Notes under the pieces: model-generated
The model's database searches: none
Seen by the model: only the letters and a program-made list of their open reading frames with translations
Told to the model about the DNA's origin: nothing
Shown here: piece after piece, positions 19,136 through 26,665 of the stretch
Layout of the letters: every line of letters starts with the position of its first letter
Numbering within the stretch: the stretch's first letter is position 1
Position numbers and translations under genes: made by a program
Source: Heliomicrobium gestii
GTDB taxonomy: Bacteria; Bacillota; Desulfitobacteriia; Heliobacteriales; Heliobacteriaceae
Direction of reading: 5' to 3'
Assembly: GCF_009877435.1 (NCBI RefSeq)
Contig: NZ_WXEX01000015.1
Span: forward strand, 1 to 64,000
Length of the DNA: 64,000 nt

Positions 19136-19933
19136 TCACATCTCCCCTTCGACGGGAGCCGCGAATTCCCGCCCATGCTCGCGCAGCCAGCGCCGGTGAA
19201 GGGCGTAATCGGGAACATGCTGCGCCACAAGGCTCCAGAACCGGGAAGAGTGATTCAATTCCTGAAGATGGCAGAGTTCATGAACGATGACATAATCCAT
19301 CACCGCCGGCGGAAAGAGGATGAGACGCCAGTTAAAGGAGAGGTTCCGCCGCGACGAACAACTCCCCCACCGGGACTTCTGATCGCGAATGGTGACCTTT
19401 TCGTAGGGGCGACCGAGAGGCCTGGCGATTTCATTGACCCGCTGCGGGATCAGCGTCTCGGCTTGTCCGCGCAGCCATTCCCCAATGACCGGGCGCCACT
19501 GCCCTTGCTGTTCCGGCGTCAACCAAACAAACAGCCGCCCTTCCGCGTGTTTGACCCGGCTTTCCGCCGGGAGGGGACCGGGGTCATGGACGATAACAAC
19601 ATCCAGCGAATCGCCGCGGAAAAAGACCCGATCACCCCGCGCCGCCTGGCCGAGGCGTTCCTTCTCCAGCTGCAGCCTTCGCCAGTGGCGCAGGATCCAG
19701 TTCCCTTTCTGGCCGATGATCTCGCGGATCTGATCGCCCGTCAGCGCAACCGGTCCCCGCACTTCCAGCCCTTGCGCGCTCAACCGCAGGCTGATGTTGC
19801 GCACCCCCTTGCGCCGCTCCACGCGCAAAGGGACCGCCAGGTCGCCAAGCAGGACCTTTCCGCCTTTGCCTCGCGTCAGTTCAACGGTGACCGTCTCATG
19901 AGTCCCTTGTCTCGTTGCCACTCTTCCCGCCAT
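19136..19933 (-). CDS. YgjP-like metallopeptidase domain protein (DUF45)
   Basis: The 265-residue protein carries the zinc motif HELCH followed by a further His (HELCHLQELNHSSRFW), typical of the YgjP/WLM metallopeptidase family, and an upstream segment SRWGSCSSRRNLSFNW that is highly conserved in it. The physiological substrate of this family is unclear. ATG 19933 is preferred over 19987 because GGGGGAAAC precedes it. The gene is divergent from the SOS-type small membrane protein, and the two LexA boxes lie 70-110 bp upstream of its start, so SOS control of this gene is also possible. Confidence 0.85.
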   Translation of the reverse strand: MAGRVATRQGTHETVTVELTRGKGGKVLLGDLAVPLRVERRKGVRNISLRLSAQGLEVRGPVALTGDQIREIIGQKGNWILRHWRRLQLEKERLGQAARGDRVFFRGDSLDVVIVHDPGPLPAESRVKHAEGRLFVWLTPEQQGQWRPVIGEWLRGQAETLIPQRVNEIARPLGRPYEKVTIRDQKSRWGSCSSRRNLSFNWRLILFPPAVMDYVIVHELCHLQELNHSSRFWSLVAQHVPDYALHRRWLREHGREFAAPVEGEM

Positions 19934-19994
19934 GTTTCCCCCATGAAAAAACAATTTTCCGCAAAAAAATGCCTCACTGGTCCGCATGTGCCTA

Positions 19995-20042
19995 TTGACA
20001 TTGGAACATATGTTTTATATCCTGTCATTAGAACATCAGTTC
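19995..20042 (+). promoter_or_regulatory. Promoter with two LexA (SOS) boxes
   Basis: TTGACA at 19995-20000 with a 17-bp spacer leads to TATCCT at 20018-20023. LexA-type boxes GAAC-ATAT-GTTT (20004-20015, one mismatch) and GAAC-ATCA-GTTC (20031-20042, perfect) overlap the spacer and the start region. Gram-positive LexA binds GAACnnnnGTTC, and both centres are 27 bp apart, nearly three helical turns. Repression of the 79-residue protein gene by LexA is strongly suggested. Confidence 0.82.
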
Positions 20043-20060
20043 CAAGGAGCGTGTGGAACC

Positions 20061-20300
20061 ATGGAAGCAACCGGTTATGTTCGGGCGTCTGCGGCCCACC
20101 GGGCGCCAGTCGTCCATCGATTTCCCGTCAAGCCTGCGGCGCGACGCCGGCCGGAATCCGTAACGACCCGGACGCAGCGGTGGCTTGAATCGGCTGACAC
20201 CCTCCGTGAAACCCGGCTCACCTATGGCATCTGCGCCTTCGCCTTTCTCTATCTATCGGTGAAAGTCCTGCAAAGCCTTTTGCAAGGGCTGCTGTTCTGA
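20061..20300 (+). CDS. Small SOS-regulated membrane protein
   Basis: The 79-residue protein starts at ATG 20061 after AAGGAGC. The first 50 residues are basic and Pro/Ala-rich (PVKPAARRRPES), followed by one hydrophobic C-terminal segment (about 55-79; YGICAFAFLYLSVKVLQ) that should be a tail anchor. I do not recognise a family. Two LexA boxes in its promoter and its position 215 bp from lexA recall Bacillus yneA, the SOS cell-division inhibitor next to lexA, but YneA has an N-terminal TM and a LysM domain, which are absent here. A DNA-damage-induced division inhibitor or membrane effector is plausible. A strong terminator follows. Confidence 0.75.
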   Translation: MEATGYVRASAAHRAPVVHRFPVKPAARRRPESVTTRTQRWLESADTLRETRLTYGICAFAFLYLSVKVLQSLLQGLLF

Positions 20301-20415
20301 CGCTCTAGAAGGCGCAGTTGCCGCCTTGTCCGTCGTTTCCGTCGCTACCGCTTTTTCCGTAGATAACACCGGAGAAGCCGCGCCGGAAAAGGCCCATCGA
20401 AGCCATGAACTGTAG

Positions 20416-20451
20416 ACAGAGCCACCGCATCGACGGTGGCTCTGTTTTATT
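20416..20451 (+). terminator. Rho-independent terminator after the SOS small-protein gene
   Basis: Perfect 11-bp stem ACAGAGCCACC/GGTGGCTCTGT with an 8-nt loop, then TTTTATT. It lies between the two convergent genes. Only the plus strand has a T-run. Confidence 0.9.
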
Positions 20452-20515
20452 CTGGGAGCAAGTCAAAAACGCAGGGCTTTCGACGATAGGTTATGCCATA
20501 GGTTGTGATGAAGGT

Positions 20516-21232
20516 TTAGTGGATCGTGCGCATGACCATGACCACCTTGCCCAGCACAGAGACGTCGCGAACGCGGATCGGCTCCAGGGCGCTGTTCTCC
20601 GGCTGCAATCGCACGTGGTCCGCCTCCATGAAAAAACGCTTGACGGTGGCGTCTTCATCGATCATGGCGACGACGATCTGCCCATTAGAGGCGTGGGCCT
20701 GTTTGCGCACGATCACCGTGTCGCCATGGAGGATGCCCGCCTCAATCATGCTGTCTCCCTTGACCCGCAGGCCGAAGAACTCGCCTTCCCCCAGCATCGA
20801 CTTGGCCACAGGCAGGTAGTCCTCCACATATTCCGTTGCCAAGATGGGTGAACCGGCAGCCACAGCGCCCAGCAGGGGCACTTGCAGGAAGGCCTTTGCC
20901 GGCGGTTGCCGCTCGGATATGTGAGAGTCCCTTGGCGGACGCTCGAAGGGCGGATTATCGAATTCTCGATGGGCGCTCGCCGTTCCGCCGCCACGGCCCG
21001 ATTCCAGCCGTTCCTGCCGGTCAGCCAGGACCTCGATCGCCCGTGGTTTTGTCGGATCCTTGCGGATCCAGCCCTTGTCTTCCAATCGCTTCAGATAAAC
21101 ATGCACCGTCGAGCTGGAGGCCCAACCCATCTCTTCGCCGATCTCGCGGACACTGGGCGGATACCCCTTCTCGCGGACATTTTTTCGGATGACTTCAAAT
21201 ACTTCCCGTTCTTTCGGTGTGAGTTGCATCAT
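20516..21232 (-). CDS. lexA: LexA repressor
   Basis: The 238-residue protein has the LexA N-terminal winged helix (LTPKEREVFEVIRKNV; recognition region SVREIGEEMGWASSSTVH) and a C-terminal S24 protease domain. The self-cleavage site Ala-Gly lies in GAVAAGSP, the catalytic serine in KGDSMIEAG and the catalytic lysine in the DEDATVKRF segment. It represses DNA-damage genes until RecA-ssDNA stimulates its autocleavage. The linker (about 75-125, rich in Arg/Gly/Pro) is about 30 residues longer than usual. GGAGGTGGG precedes the two adjacent ATG codons. An imperfect LexA box upstream suggests autoregulation. Confidence 0.96.
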   Translation of the reverse strand: MMQLTPKEREVFEVIRKNVREKGYPPSVREIGEEMGWASSSTVHVYLKRLEDKGWIRKDPTKPRAIEVLADRQERLESGRGGGTASAHREFDNPPFERPPRDSHISERQPPAKAFLQVPLLGAVAAGSPILATEYVEDYLPVAKSMLGEGEFFGLRVKGDSMIEAGILHGDTVIVRKQAHASNGQIVVAMIDEDATVKRFFMEADHVRLQPENSALEPIRVRDVSVLGKVVMVMRTIH

Positions 21233-21253
21233 CCCACCTCCGCTTCCATATTA

Positions 21254-21265
21254 GCACGTATGTTC
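21254..21265 (-). promoter_or_regulatory. Imperfect LexA box upstream of lexA
   Basis: The minus strand reads GAAC-ATAC-GTGC, one mismatch from GAACnnnnGTTC, 22 bp upstream of the lexA start. Autorepression by LexA is usual in Gram-positives. Confidence 0.6.
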
Positions 21266-21362
21266 CATCGAACTCAAGGGGATCTGTGAAGGAACTGGCC
21301 ATGATGGCGGCGAAAAATGGAGAAAAGGGACAATATTCCTCAACTCAGGAGGTGGTTCCGAG

Positions 21363-22010
21363 GTGGTTTCCAGGACGCCTTTTTTTCCTGTCCTGGCCGG
21401 ATTGGCCGCAGGGGCGACCATGCTCTTTCTGAACGGAACGCTTTTGGCTGCCCTCAACTGGACGGTTCCACTGGATTGGTCGTTGCCGTTGCTCCTCTTC
21501 TCCCATCGCTCAGCCGGAATGGACGTGGCCATGAGCGCCATCACCGGGCTGGGGTCGGCCCAATTTCTCCTGCCCGCCTCGGTGGCGGCGGCCGTCCTTC
21601 TCTATCTGCGCCGGACGCCACAGCGCCTGTCTATGCTCCTCGCGGCCCTGCTCGCCTGGGGAGTGCTCAACCATCCCATGAAACTCTTTTTCGAACGCGC
21701 CCGGCCGGACATGGCCATGGCCCTCGTCCATGAATCGTCAGCATCGTTCCCCTCCGGTCATACCCTGGGCGCCGCCCTGATCCTGCCGGCGTTGTTCATG
21801 GCCATCACCGGCCGCTCCCGGCCGCCGGCGGTGACGTTGCTCCCCATCACGCTGGTGGCGATCAGCCGGATTTACCTGGGCGCCCACTGGCCGAGCGATG
21901 TGCTCGCCTCTCTGTTGGCCGCCCTGGTCTTCTGGGTCGCCGTCCTTTACGGGCGCAGCGAGCCTGCCCTTCGCGTGAACTCGGTACTGCCGATAAAAAA
22001 GCGGCGGTGA
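21363..22010 (+). CDS. PAP2-family membrane phosphatase
   Basis: The 215-residue membrane protein carries all three acid-phosphatase motifs of the PAP2 family: KLFFERARP (KX6RP), PSGH and SRIYLGAHWPSD (SRX5HX3D). Five or six hydrophobic segments are seen. Such enzymes dephosphorylate phosphatidic acid, phosphatidylglycerol phosphate or undecaprenyl pyrophosphate (BcrC-like). The GTG start follows AGGAGG. It is divergent from lexA and has its own terminator. Substrate cannot be assigned. Confidence 0.93.
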   Translation: MVSRTPFFPVLAGLAAGATMLFLNGTLLAALNWTVPLDWSLPLLLFSHRSAGMDVAMSAITGLGSAQFLLPASVAAAVLLYLRRTPQRLSMLLAALLAWGVLNHPMKLFFERARPDMAMALVHESSASFPSGHTLGAALILPALFMAITGRSRPPAVTLLPITLVAISRIYLGAHWPSDVLASLLAALVFWVAVLYGRSEPALRVNSVLPIKKRR

Positions 22011-22041
22011 AGCATCCTAGATGCATCACCGTCGCTTTTTT
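21995..22041 (+). terminator. Bidirectional terminator after the PAP2 gene
   Basis: A long inverted repeat, AAAAAAGCGGCGGTGA with TCACCGTCGCTTTTTT (one mismatch), overlaps the PAP2 stop codon. T-runs are present on both strands, so it can also end leftward transcription from the AbrB-like gene. Confidence 0.88.
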
Positions 22042-22096
22042 ATCGCCGGTTTGAGCGGATTATGCCGAGATTTTGCCGAGATTTCACGCCACGGCG

Positions 22097-22345
22097 TCAG
22101 CTGACAAACTTGGCCATTTCTTCGGCGCATTCCCGGCACACGGCTTTTCCCCGGTAGTTATGTACATCGTTCGCGCTGCCGCAAAAAACACAGGCGGGCT
22201 CGTACTTCCTCAAAACGATCTTCTCTTCTTCGACAAAAATCTCAAGTCCATCCTTATCGGCAATGCCCATGATGCGGCGGAGTTCCATCGGAATGACAAC
22301 CCGGCCCAGTTCGTCTACTTTTCGAACGATTCCCGTCGATTTCAC
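22097..22345 (-). CDS. AbrB/SpoVT-family regulator with C-terminal zinc ribbon
   Basis: The 82-residue protein starts at GTG 22345 (VKSTGIVRKVDELGR) behind GGAGGAGGG; the reading from 22405 adds 20 residues without support. The swapped-hairpin AbrB domain (about 3-48; GRVVIPMELRRIMGI) is followed by CVFCG and CREC, two CxxC knuckles forming a zinc ribbon. This layout is common in clostridial AbrB homologues, which act as transition-state regulators controlling sporulation, solventogenesis or motility. Targets here are unknown. It is transcribed alone. Confidence 0.92.
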   Translation of the reverse strand: MKSTGIVRKVDELGRVVIPMELRRIMGIADKDGLEIFVEEEKIVLRKYEPACVFCGSANDVHNYRGKAVCRECAEEMAKFVS

Positions 22346-22539
22346 GAACCCTCCTCCTTCCACGCCCTTCGACAATATATGTCTTATCTTTACTATAACG
22401 TCCATTCTCTACATAGTCAACCTTATTTTTCCATAAAAATGGCGCTTTCTTTCTCTTTCCCTAACTTCATGTAGAAGGAGTAAAAAAACACTGAAAGGGG
22501 TAAGCTAGGTATACTTGTAAAAGAAAGGAGAATGAACGC

Positions 22540-22686
22540 GTGGAAAATAACATCGAGCGCAAAAGCGATAACGTGTTGAACGGCACCACCTGGGAGTTCC
22601 TCAAAACCGGTTGGTGGGTATGGCACGTCTTCGCCATCGCGCTGGTCTTCTACCTGGGTCATTTGCTGTGGCCTATCTACCGTTAA
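22540..22686 (+). CDS. 48-residue Trp-rich single-span membrane protein
   Basis: GTG 22540 follows AAAGGAGAATGAACGC. The protein has a polar N-terminus (MENNIERKSDNVLNG) and one hydrophobic helix rich in Trp and aromatic residues (WWVWHVFAIALVFYLGHLLW) with two histidines, ending in basic PIYR. A likely -10 element (TATACT, about 22510) precedes it and a strong hairpin follows the stop. I do not recognise a family. Histidines in a short aromatic TM helix can ligate haem or chlorophyll, but nothing else supports a pigment role. Confidence 0.72.
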   Translation: MENNIERKSDNVLNGTTWEFLKTGWWVWHVFAIALVFYLGHLLWPIYR

Positions 22687-22693
22687 TCATGCA

Positions 22694-22721
22694 GAAAGGC
22701 CCCGGTTCGCCGGGGCCTTTC
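22694..22721. terminator. GC-rich hairpin between convergent small genes
   Basis: Perfect 12-bp stem GAAAGGCCCCGG/CCGGGGCCTTTC with a TTCG tetraloop lies 7 bp after the 48-codon gene. On the plus strand CGTTTTG follows, so termination is likely there; on the minus strand no T-run is present. Confidence 0.75.
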
Positions 22722-22735
22722 GTTTTGCCTGAACA

Positions 22736-22942
22736 TTACTTTTCGTCTGCGTCGAGGCCGTATTTGTTTTGCAGGATGTCCTTGATGCGGTTGGCCCGCA
22801 ACGCGTCCGTCTCGGCATACTCCTGAAAGAGTTTGCCCACTTCCCTGTCATCGGTCGTCTGCGCGAACTGCTGATAGTCGCGGACCAGTTCCTGTTCATT
22901 GAGCAGCGACTTCATCAGGAAGTCCCGGGTGTTCAGTTCCAT
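22736..22942 (-). CDS. Hypothetical 68-residue helical protein
   Basis: The protein (MELNTRDFLMKSLLNEQELV...) is predicted to be all-helical, with a pattern NEQELVRDYQQFAQ...LFQEYAETDALRA that recalls small ferritin-like/rubrerythrin-fold or spore-coat-type proteins (E, Y and D/E at helix spacing). I cannot assign metal ligands confidently. ATG 22942 is preceded by GGAGGTGACG. It lies 18 bp after the U32 peptidase stop on the same strand, so it probably ends the mltG-U32 operon. Confidence 0.78.
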   Translation of the reverse strand: MELNTRDFLMKSLLNEQELVRDYQQFAQTTDDREVGKLFQEYAETDALRANRIKDILQNKYGLDADEK

Positions 22943-22960
22943 GAAACGTCACCTCCGGCA

Positions 22961-24448
22961 TTAGTTTGCCGGAGACGGCAGTTTTTCATCCGAAAGGTCT
23001 CCCGCCGTTTGGGGAGGCTTCGACTCGCCGCCCTCCCAAGCCACCGGCCAGGGCAGGCTGTCGAGGACCCGGATCACTTCCTCGCGCGTATCGGGGGTCG
23101 TGCGGATGAGGACGAGACCGGCTTCCTTGTCGACTGTCGTCGGCACACCGAAATGGCCGAAGCCCTCCAGGATGATGTCGAGGTAGAAAATATGGGACGG
23201 ATCGATCCGCACCTTCAGGAACGATTCTTCCCCGCCGTCCTTGGGCCGGCGAACGAGATCGAGGGGCGCCACCGGGCGAGGCACACCGATGCGGATGCGC
23301 TGGTGGGGACGGGGCGCCTGATCGATGGCATTTCCCTCGTCATCGCGCAGCTCATTGACGATGGCCAAAAAGGGCGTCCGGCCCGGCCCGGCCAGTTCCA
23401 GCAAATCGCCGAGGCGGATGCGGTTGCGCACCTCGATCTCGGCTTCCCGCTTTTGCGGGTCATAGGCCTGGACGACACCGACAAAATCATAATCGCGCCG
23501 GTAGGACAGATCAGGCTCCTGTCCCGGCGGCCCGTGCAAAAAGCCCCGCGTGTAGGGGCGGTGGCTGATCTTGGCCAGTTCCTCCCACCAGGAGCCCTCG
23601 GTGCGCGGCGGCCTTCCCGCCGACCGGGCGGCCAAAGCGCTGTCGACGGCGCGGCGGTAGATCTCGGTGACAGTGGCCACATAGTGGACGCTCTTCATCC
23701 GGCCCTCGATCTTCAGGCTGTTGACGCCGGCGTCGAGCAAGGCGGGAATATCGGGAAGCAGGCAGAGGTCGCGGGCGTTGAAGACATAGGAGCCCCGCTC
23801 ATCCTCCTCGACCGGCAGGTAGAGGCCGGGCCGCGTCTCTTCGACGAGGGCGTATTTCCAGCGGCAGGCCTGGGCGCATTCGCCCCGGTTGGCGCCCCGT
23901 CCCGTCAGGTAGTCGCTGATCATGCAGCGCCCCGAGTAGGACATGCACATGGCGCCGTGAACGAAGACCTCCAGTTCGATGTCCACGGCCTGGCGGATCT
24001 CTTTGATCTCGCTAAGGGAGAGTTCCCGGGCCAGCACGATGCGCTTGGCGCCCTGTTCCGCCCAAAAACGAGCCGCCTCAGCGTTGGTCACGTTGGCCTG
24101 GGTGCTGATGTGCAGCGGCAGGTCGGGAACAGTGCGGCGGGCGACGGCGAAGACGCCGGGATCGGAGACAAGGATGGCGTCGGCGCCCAGGTCGCGCAGC
24201 TCTGTCAGATAGGCGGGCAGCGCGGCAAAATCGCGGTTGTGGGCAAAGATATTGACCGTCACATAGACCTTTTTGCCCTGACCATGGGCGAGGGCGACGG
24301 CTTGAGCCATCTCTTCGGTCGTGAAATTGCCGGCATAGGCGCGCAAGCCCAGTTCTTTGCCGGCCAGGTATACGGCGTCTGCGCCGTAGTGCAAGGCCAT
24401 GGCCAGCTTCTCCGGGTTGCCCGCCGGCGCGAGCAGCTCAATTCCCAT
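22961..24448 (-). CDS. U32 family peptidase
   Basis: The 495-residue protein begins MGIELLAPAGNPEKL, the standard N-terminus of U32 proteins. It carries the family signature EVFVHGAMCMSYSGRC (about 165-180) and the Cys cluster RGECAQACRW. U32 proteins include collagenase-like peptidases and the tRNA or quinone hydroxylation factors TrhP and UbiU/UbiV; the cysteines suggest a 4Fe-4S site, as in UbiU. The ATG at 24448 overlaps the end of mltG by 11 bp, so coupling is likely; the reading from 24505 overlaps mltG more and is not favoured. The mltG-U32 order matches many Firmicutes. A tRNA-modification role is a reasonable guess only. Confidence 0.92.
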   Translation of the reverse strand: MGIELLAPAGNPEKLAMALHYGADAVYLAGKELGLRAYAGNFTTEEMAQAVALAHGQGKKVYVTVNIFAHNRDFAALPAYLTELRDLGADAILVSDPGVFAVARRTVPDLPLHISTQANVTNAEAARFWAEQGAKRIVLARELSLSEIKEIRQAVDIELEVFVHGAMCMSYSGRCMISDYLTGRGANRGECAQACRWKYALVEETRPGLYLPVEEDERGSYVFNARDLCLLPDIPALLDAGVNSLKIEGRMKSVHYVATVTEIYRRAVDSALAARSAGRPPRTEGSWWEELAKISHRPYTRGFLHGPPGQEPDLSYRRDYDFVGVVQAYDPQKREAEIEVRNRIRLGDLLELAGPGRTPFLAIVNELRDDEGNAIDQAPRPHQRIRIGVPRPVAPLDLVRRPKDGGEESFLKVRIDPSHIFYLDIILEGFGHFGVPTTVDKEAGLVLIRTTPDTREEVIRVLDSLPWPVAWEGGESKPPQTAGDLSDEKLPSPAN

Positions 24449-25454
24449 ACTTGGCGACTGCCTGCAGGTGTTCACTGTAGGTTCGGCTGAACTGATGGTA
24501 GCCATCCCCTTTGGCGACGAAATAGAGGTAATCTGTGTTGGCCGGATACAAGGCGGCCTGGAGGCTGGCCTTCCCCGGATTGGCGATGGGACCGGGCGGC
24601 AAGCCCTGATATTTGTAGGTGTTATAGGGCGATTCGATCTGCAGATCCTTGTAATACAGTTTGGCCTTCGGTTGGCCCAGCAAGTACTGGATGGTCGAAC
24701 AGGCCTCCAGTTTCATGCCCTTGTTCAGGCGGTTGCGGAAGACGGCGCTGATGACCGGGCGGTCTTCCTCTTTCTGGGCCTCCCGCTCGACCAGGGAAGC
24801 CAGGATCACGGCGTCGCGGACGCCGATGTTCAAGGCCTTCATCCGGGCCCGCACCTCTGGGGTCATTTCCTGGTCAAACCGGCTGACGAGCATGCGCACG
24901 ATCTCCTCGGGCGTCGTCTCGCGGCGGATGCGGTAGGTGGCCGGAAAGAGAAACCCTTCGAGCCGGTTTTCATTGGCGGGAAGCCCTTTGAGGTAGTCAT
25001 AGTCCAGCGGCGTCTGGGCGAGGGCCTTGCGAAAAGCCTCACGGTCGACAAGTCCCTTGCTGGTGAACAGTTCAATGATCTGGCGCGTCGTGTACCCCTC
25101 GGGAATGGTGACGCTGTACAGGCGGGTCTTCCCTTCGATCAGCACGTTGAGGATCTCCGGCACGGAAAGGCTCGGCGTGAGCGCATATTCGCCGGCCTTG
25201 AGGGACTCGCCGCCATGCCCGCGGGCATAGCTGGCAAAGGCGCTGCTGCTGCGGATCACCTTTTTTGACTCCAACAGATCGCCGATCTCGCGGGCGGTGA
25301 CGTTGGAAGGGATCTCGACGACGATCTCCTGCCGGTCTTCCGGGTCCAGAGCCGTCAATCCCTGCTGGTACATCTGAAATGCGATGACTGCGGCAATGAT
25401 GCCGATAATGGCCACGAACCCAAGGGTCCACCGGGCCTTTTTCTTGCTCCGCAC
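24438..25454 (-). CDS. mltG: Endolytic murein transglycosylase MltG
   Basis: The 338-residue protein has an N-terminal TM (about 11-28) and a YceG-like domain with the expected catalytic Glu in LVEREAQKEEDR and the downstream PYNTYKYQGLPPGPI motif. MltG cuts nascent glycan strands and sets their length, probably near the divisome or elongasome. The GTG start at 25454 is preceded by GGAGG. It sits downstream of a terminator that ends the DUF1292 transcript, so it probably has its own promoter in the 180-bp gap, and it is coupled to the U32 gene. Confidence 0.95.
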   Translation of the reverse strand: MRSKKKARWTLGFVAIIGIIAAVIAFQMYQQGLTALDPEDRQEIVVEIPSNVTAREIGDLLESKKVIRSSSAFASYARGHGGESLKAGEYALTPSLSVPEILNVLIEGKTRLYSVTIPEGYTTRQIIELFTSKGLVDREAFRKALAQTPLDYDYLKGLPANENRLEGFLFPATYRIRRETTPEEIVRMLVSRFDQEMTPEVRARMKALNIGVRDAVILASLVEREAQKEEDRPVISAVFRNRLNKGMKLEACSTIQYLLGQPKAKLYYKDLQIESPYNTYKYQGLPPGPIANPGKASLQAALYPANTDYLYFVAKGDGYHQFSRTYSEHLQAVAKYGN

Positions 25455-25582
25455 CGTCGAGCCTCCTCCAAAAAAAATCCCCCGCTGCCACGGAGGAAGT
25501 CAGTCACCATTATAGGCAGAGGGGCGAGGAAAAAACAAGATTGATAAGAATAAAGACGGTGTATGTCGAATCAAGAAAAAGC

Positions 25583-25609
25583 AAAAAGCCATCCGAATGC
25601 TCGGATGGC
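25583..25609 (-). terminator. Rho-independent terminator after the DUF1292 gene
   Basis: On the minus strand GCCATCCGA/TCGGATGGC (9 bp, 4-nt loop) is followed by TTTTTGCTTTTT. It ends the ruvX-DUF1292 transcript 26 bp after the stop codon. Confidence 0.92.
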
Positions 25610-25634
25610 CCTCTGTACAAGGGTTTATTCGGGA

Positions 25635-25904
25635 TTACTCTTCTTCGCCGTCTTCTTCGCTCAGTTCTTGCCAGAAGTCAGCGACTTTTTCCCATTCTTC
25701 GTCGTCTTCGATATGGCTGAAGACTTCCTCGCCGTTTTCTTCATACTCGACACGGAGGATAATGGCTTCATCCTCTTCGTCATCGAGGGGCAGAAGAATG
25801 GCGTACTCTTTGCCGTCGACTTCGACGCGGTCCAGTTCTTCAAACTCCAGCTCGTTACCGTCTTCATCAGTCAGAACGATGATGTTTTCTTGTTCCTGAT
25901 CCAC
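25635..25904 (-). CDS. DUF1292 protein (YrzB-like)
   Basis: The 89-residue, very acidic protein (many Glu/Asp; ENIIVLTDEDGNELEFEELD) belongs to DUF1292, found in Firmicutes between ruvX and mltG. Its biochemical role is unknown. ATG 25904 follows AGAGGTGATTACCGG. It lies 260 bp downstream of ruvX; the gap holds no other gene I can support. Confidence 0.92.
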   Translation of the reverse strand: MDQEQENIIVLTDEDGNELEFEELDRVEVDGKEYAILLPLDDEEDEAIILRVEYEENGEEVFSHIEDDEEWEKVADFWQELSEEDGEEE

Positions 25905-26167
25905 CGGTAATCACCTCTATTCGCTACGAAACTAAAGCCATTGTATACCAGGGGACATCCCTTGTCAACGAACGCTCAAGCTAAGTATATCCCCCAAGGC
26001 CGCCTCGTAACCGTATTTTATTTTGTCTCATCCTGTCGAGTGGTGAGACTTTTTGTCATAACGGGATTGTCCCAATGGGATTTCCTTGTCTTTTCGCGCC
26101 TTGGCCTCATTCTGGCTTTCAGCGGGGCCAAGCCTGCCGGTTCGTCAAACCTTTGGCTTCGTCCAAC

Positions 26168-26665
26168 CTACACTTCGTCCAGCCTGTCATCGTTATTATC
26201 GCTGTCCGCCCCGTCATCATCCCTGGCGTCTCGCTGGGCTTTTGCCTGTTGGTGGGCTTTGGCGTCCAGATAGTTTTGCAGGATCAGCACGGCGGCCAAT
26301 TTGTCGACGACCTGTTTTCGCTTGGCCCGGGACATGTCGCCGGCGATGAGCGTCTTCTGGGCCGCCACGGTGGTCAACCGCTCGTCCCAGTAGTCGACAG
26401 GGATATCTAGCTTCTCCCCGACAACGCGGCCAAAGTCGCGGATGCCTTCGGCGCGGGGGCCGTAAGTGCCATTCATGTTGCGCGGCAGTCCACAGACGAT
26501 CCGCTCGACCTCATAGGCCTTGACCAATTCCTTCAGTCGCTCCATATCGGCGGCCAAGCGGCCTCGCCGGATCGTCTCAATCCCCTGAGCCGTCCAGCCC
26601 ATCAGATCAGAGACGGCGACGCCGATGGTCTTGTCTCCTACGTCCAATCCCATGATCCGCAACAT
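26168..26665 (-). CDS. ruvX: Putative pre-16S rRNA nuclease / Holliday junction resolvase homologue
   Basis: The 165-residue YqgF-family protein has the RNase H-like fold motifs [13 protein letters not shown] (about 6-18), [10 protein letters not shown] and DERLTTVAA with the metal-binding acidic residues. YqgF proteins process pre-16S rRNA ends in E. coli and were proposed as RuvC alternatives. The C-terminus has a charged [12 protein letters not shown] tail. It starts one base after the stop codon of the aldo/keto reductase gene, so the two are coupled. Confidence 0.94.
   Translation of the reverse strand: MLRIMGLDVGDKTIGVAVSDLMGWTAQGIETIRRGRLAADMERLKELVKAYEVERIVCGLPRNMNGTYGPRAEGIRDFGRVVGEKLDIPVDYWDERLTTVAAQKTLIAGDMSRAKRKQVVDKLAAVLILQNYLDAKAHQQAKAQRDARDDDGADSDNNDDRLDEV

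Noticed and set aside
20061-20300. Assignment of the SOS small protein as YneA
   Set aside because: YneA has an N-terminal TM and a LysM domain; this protein has a C-terminal TM and no LysM, so only the genetic context is similar.
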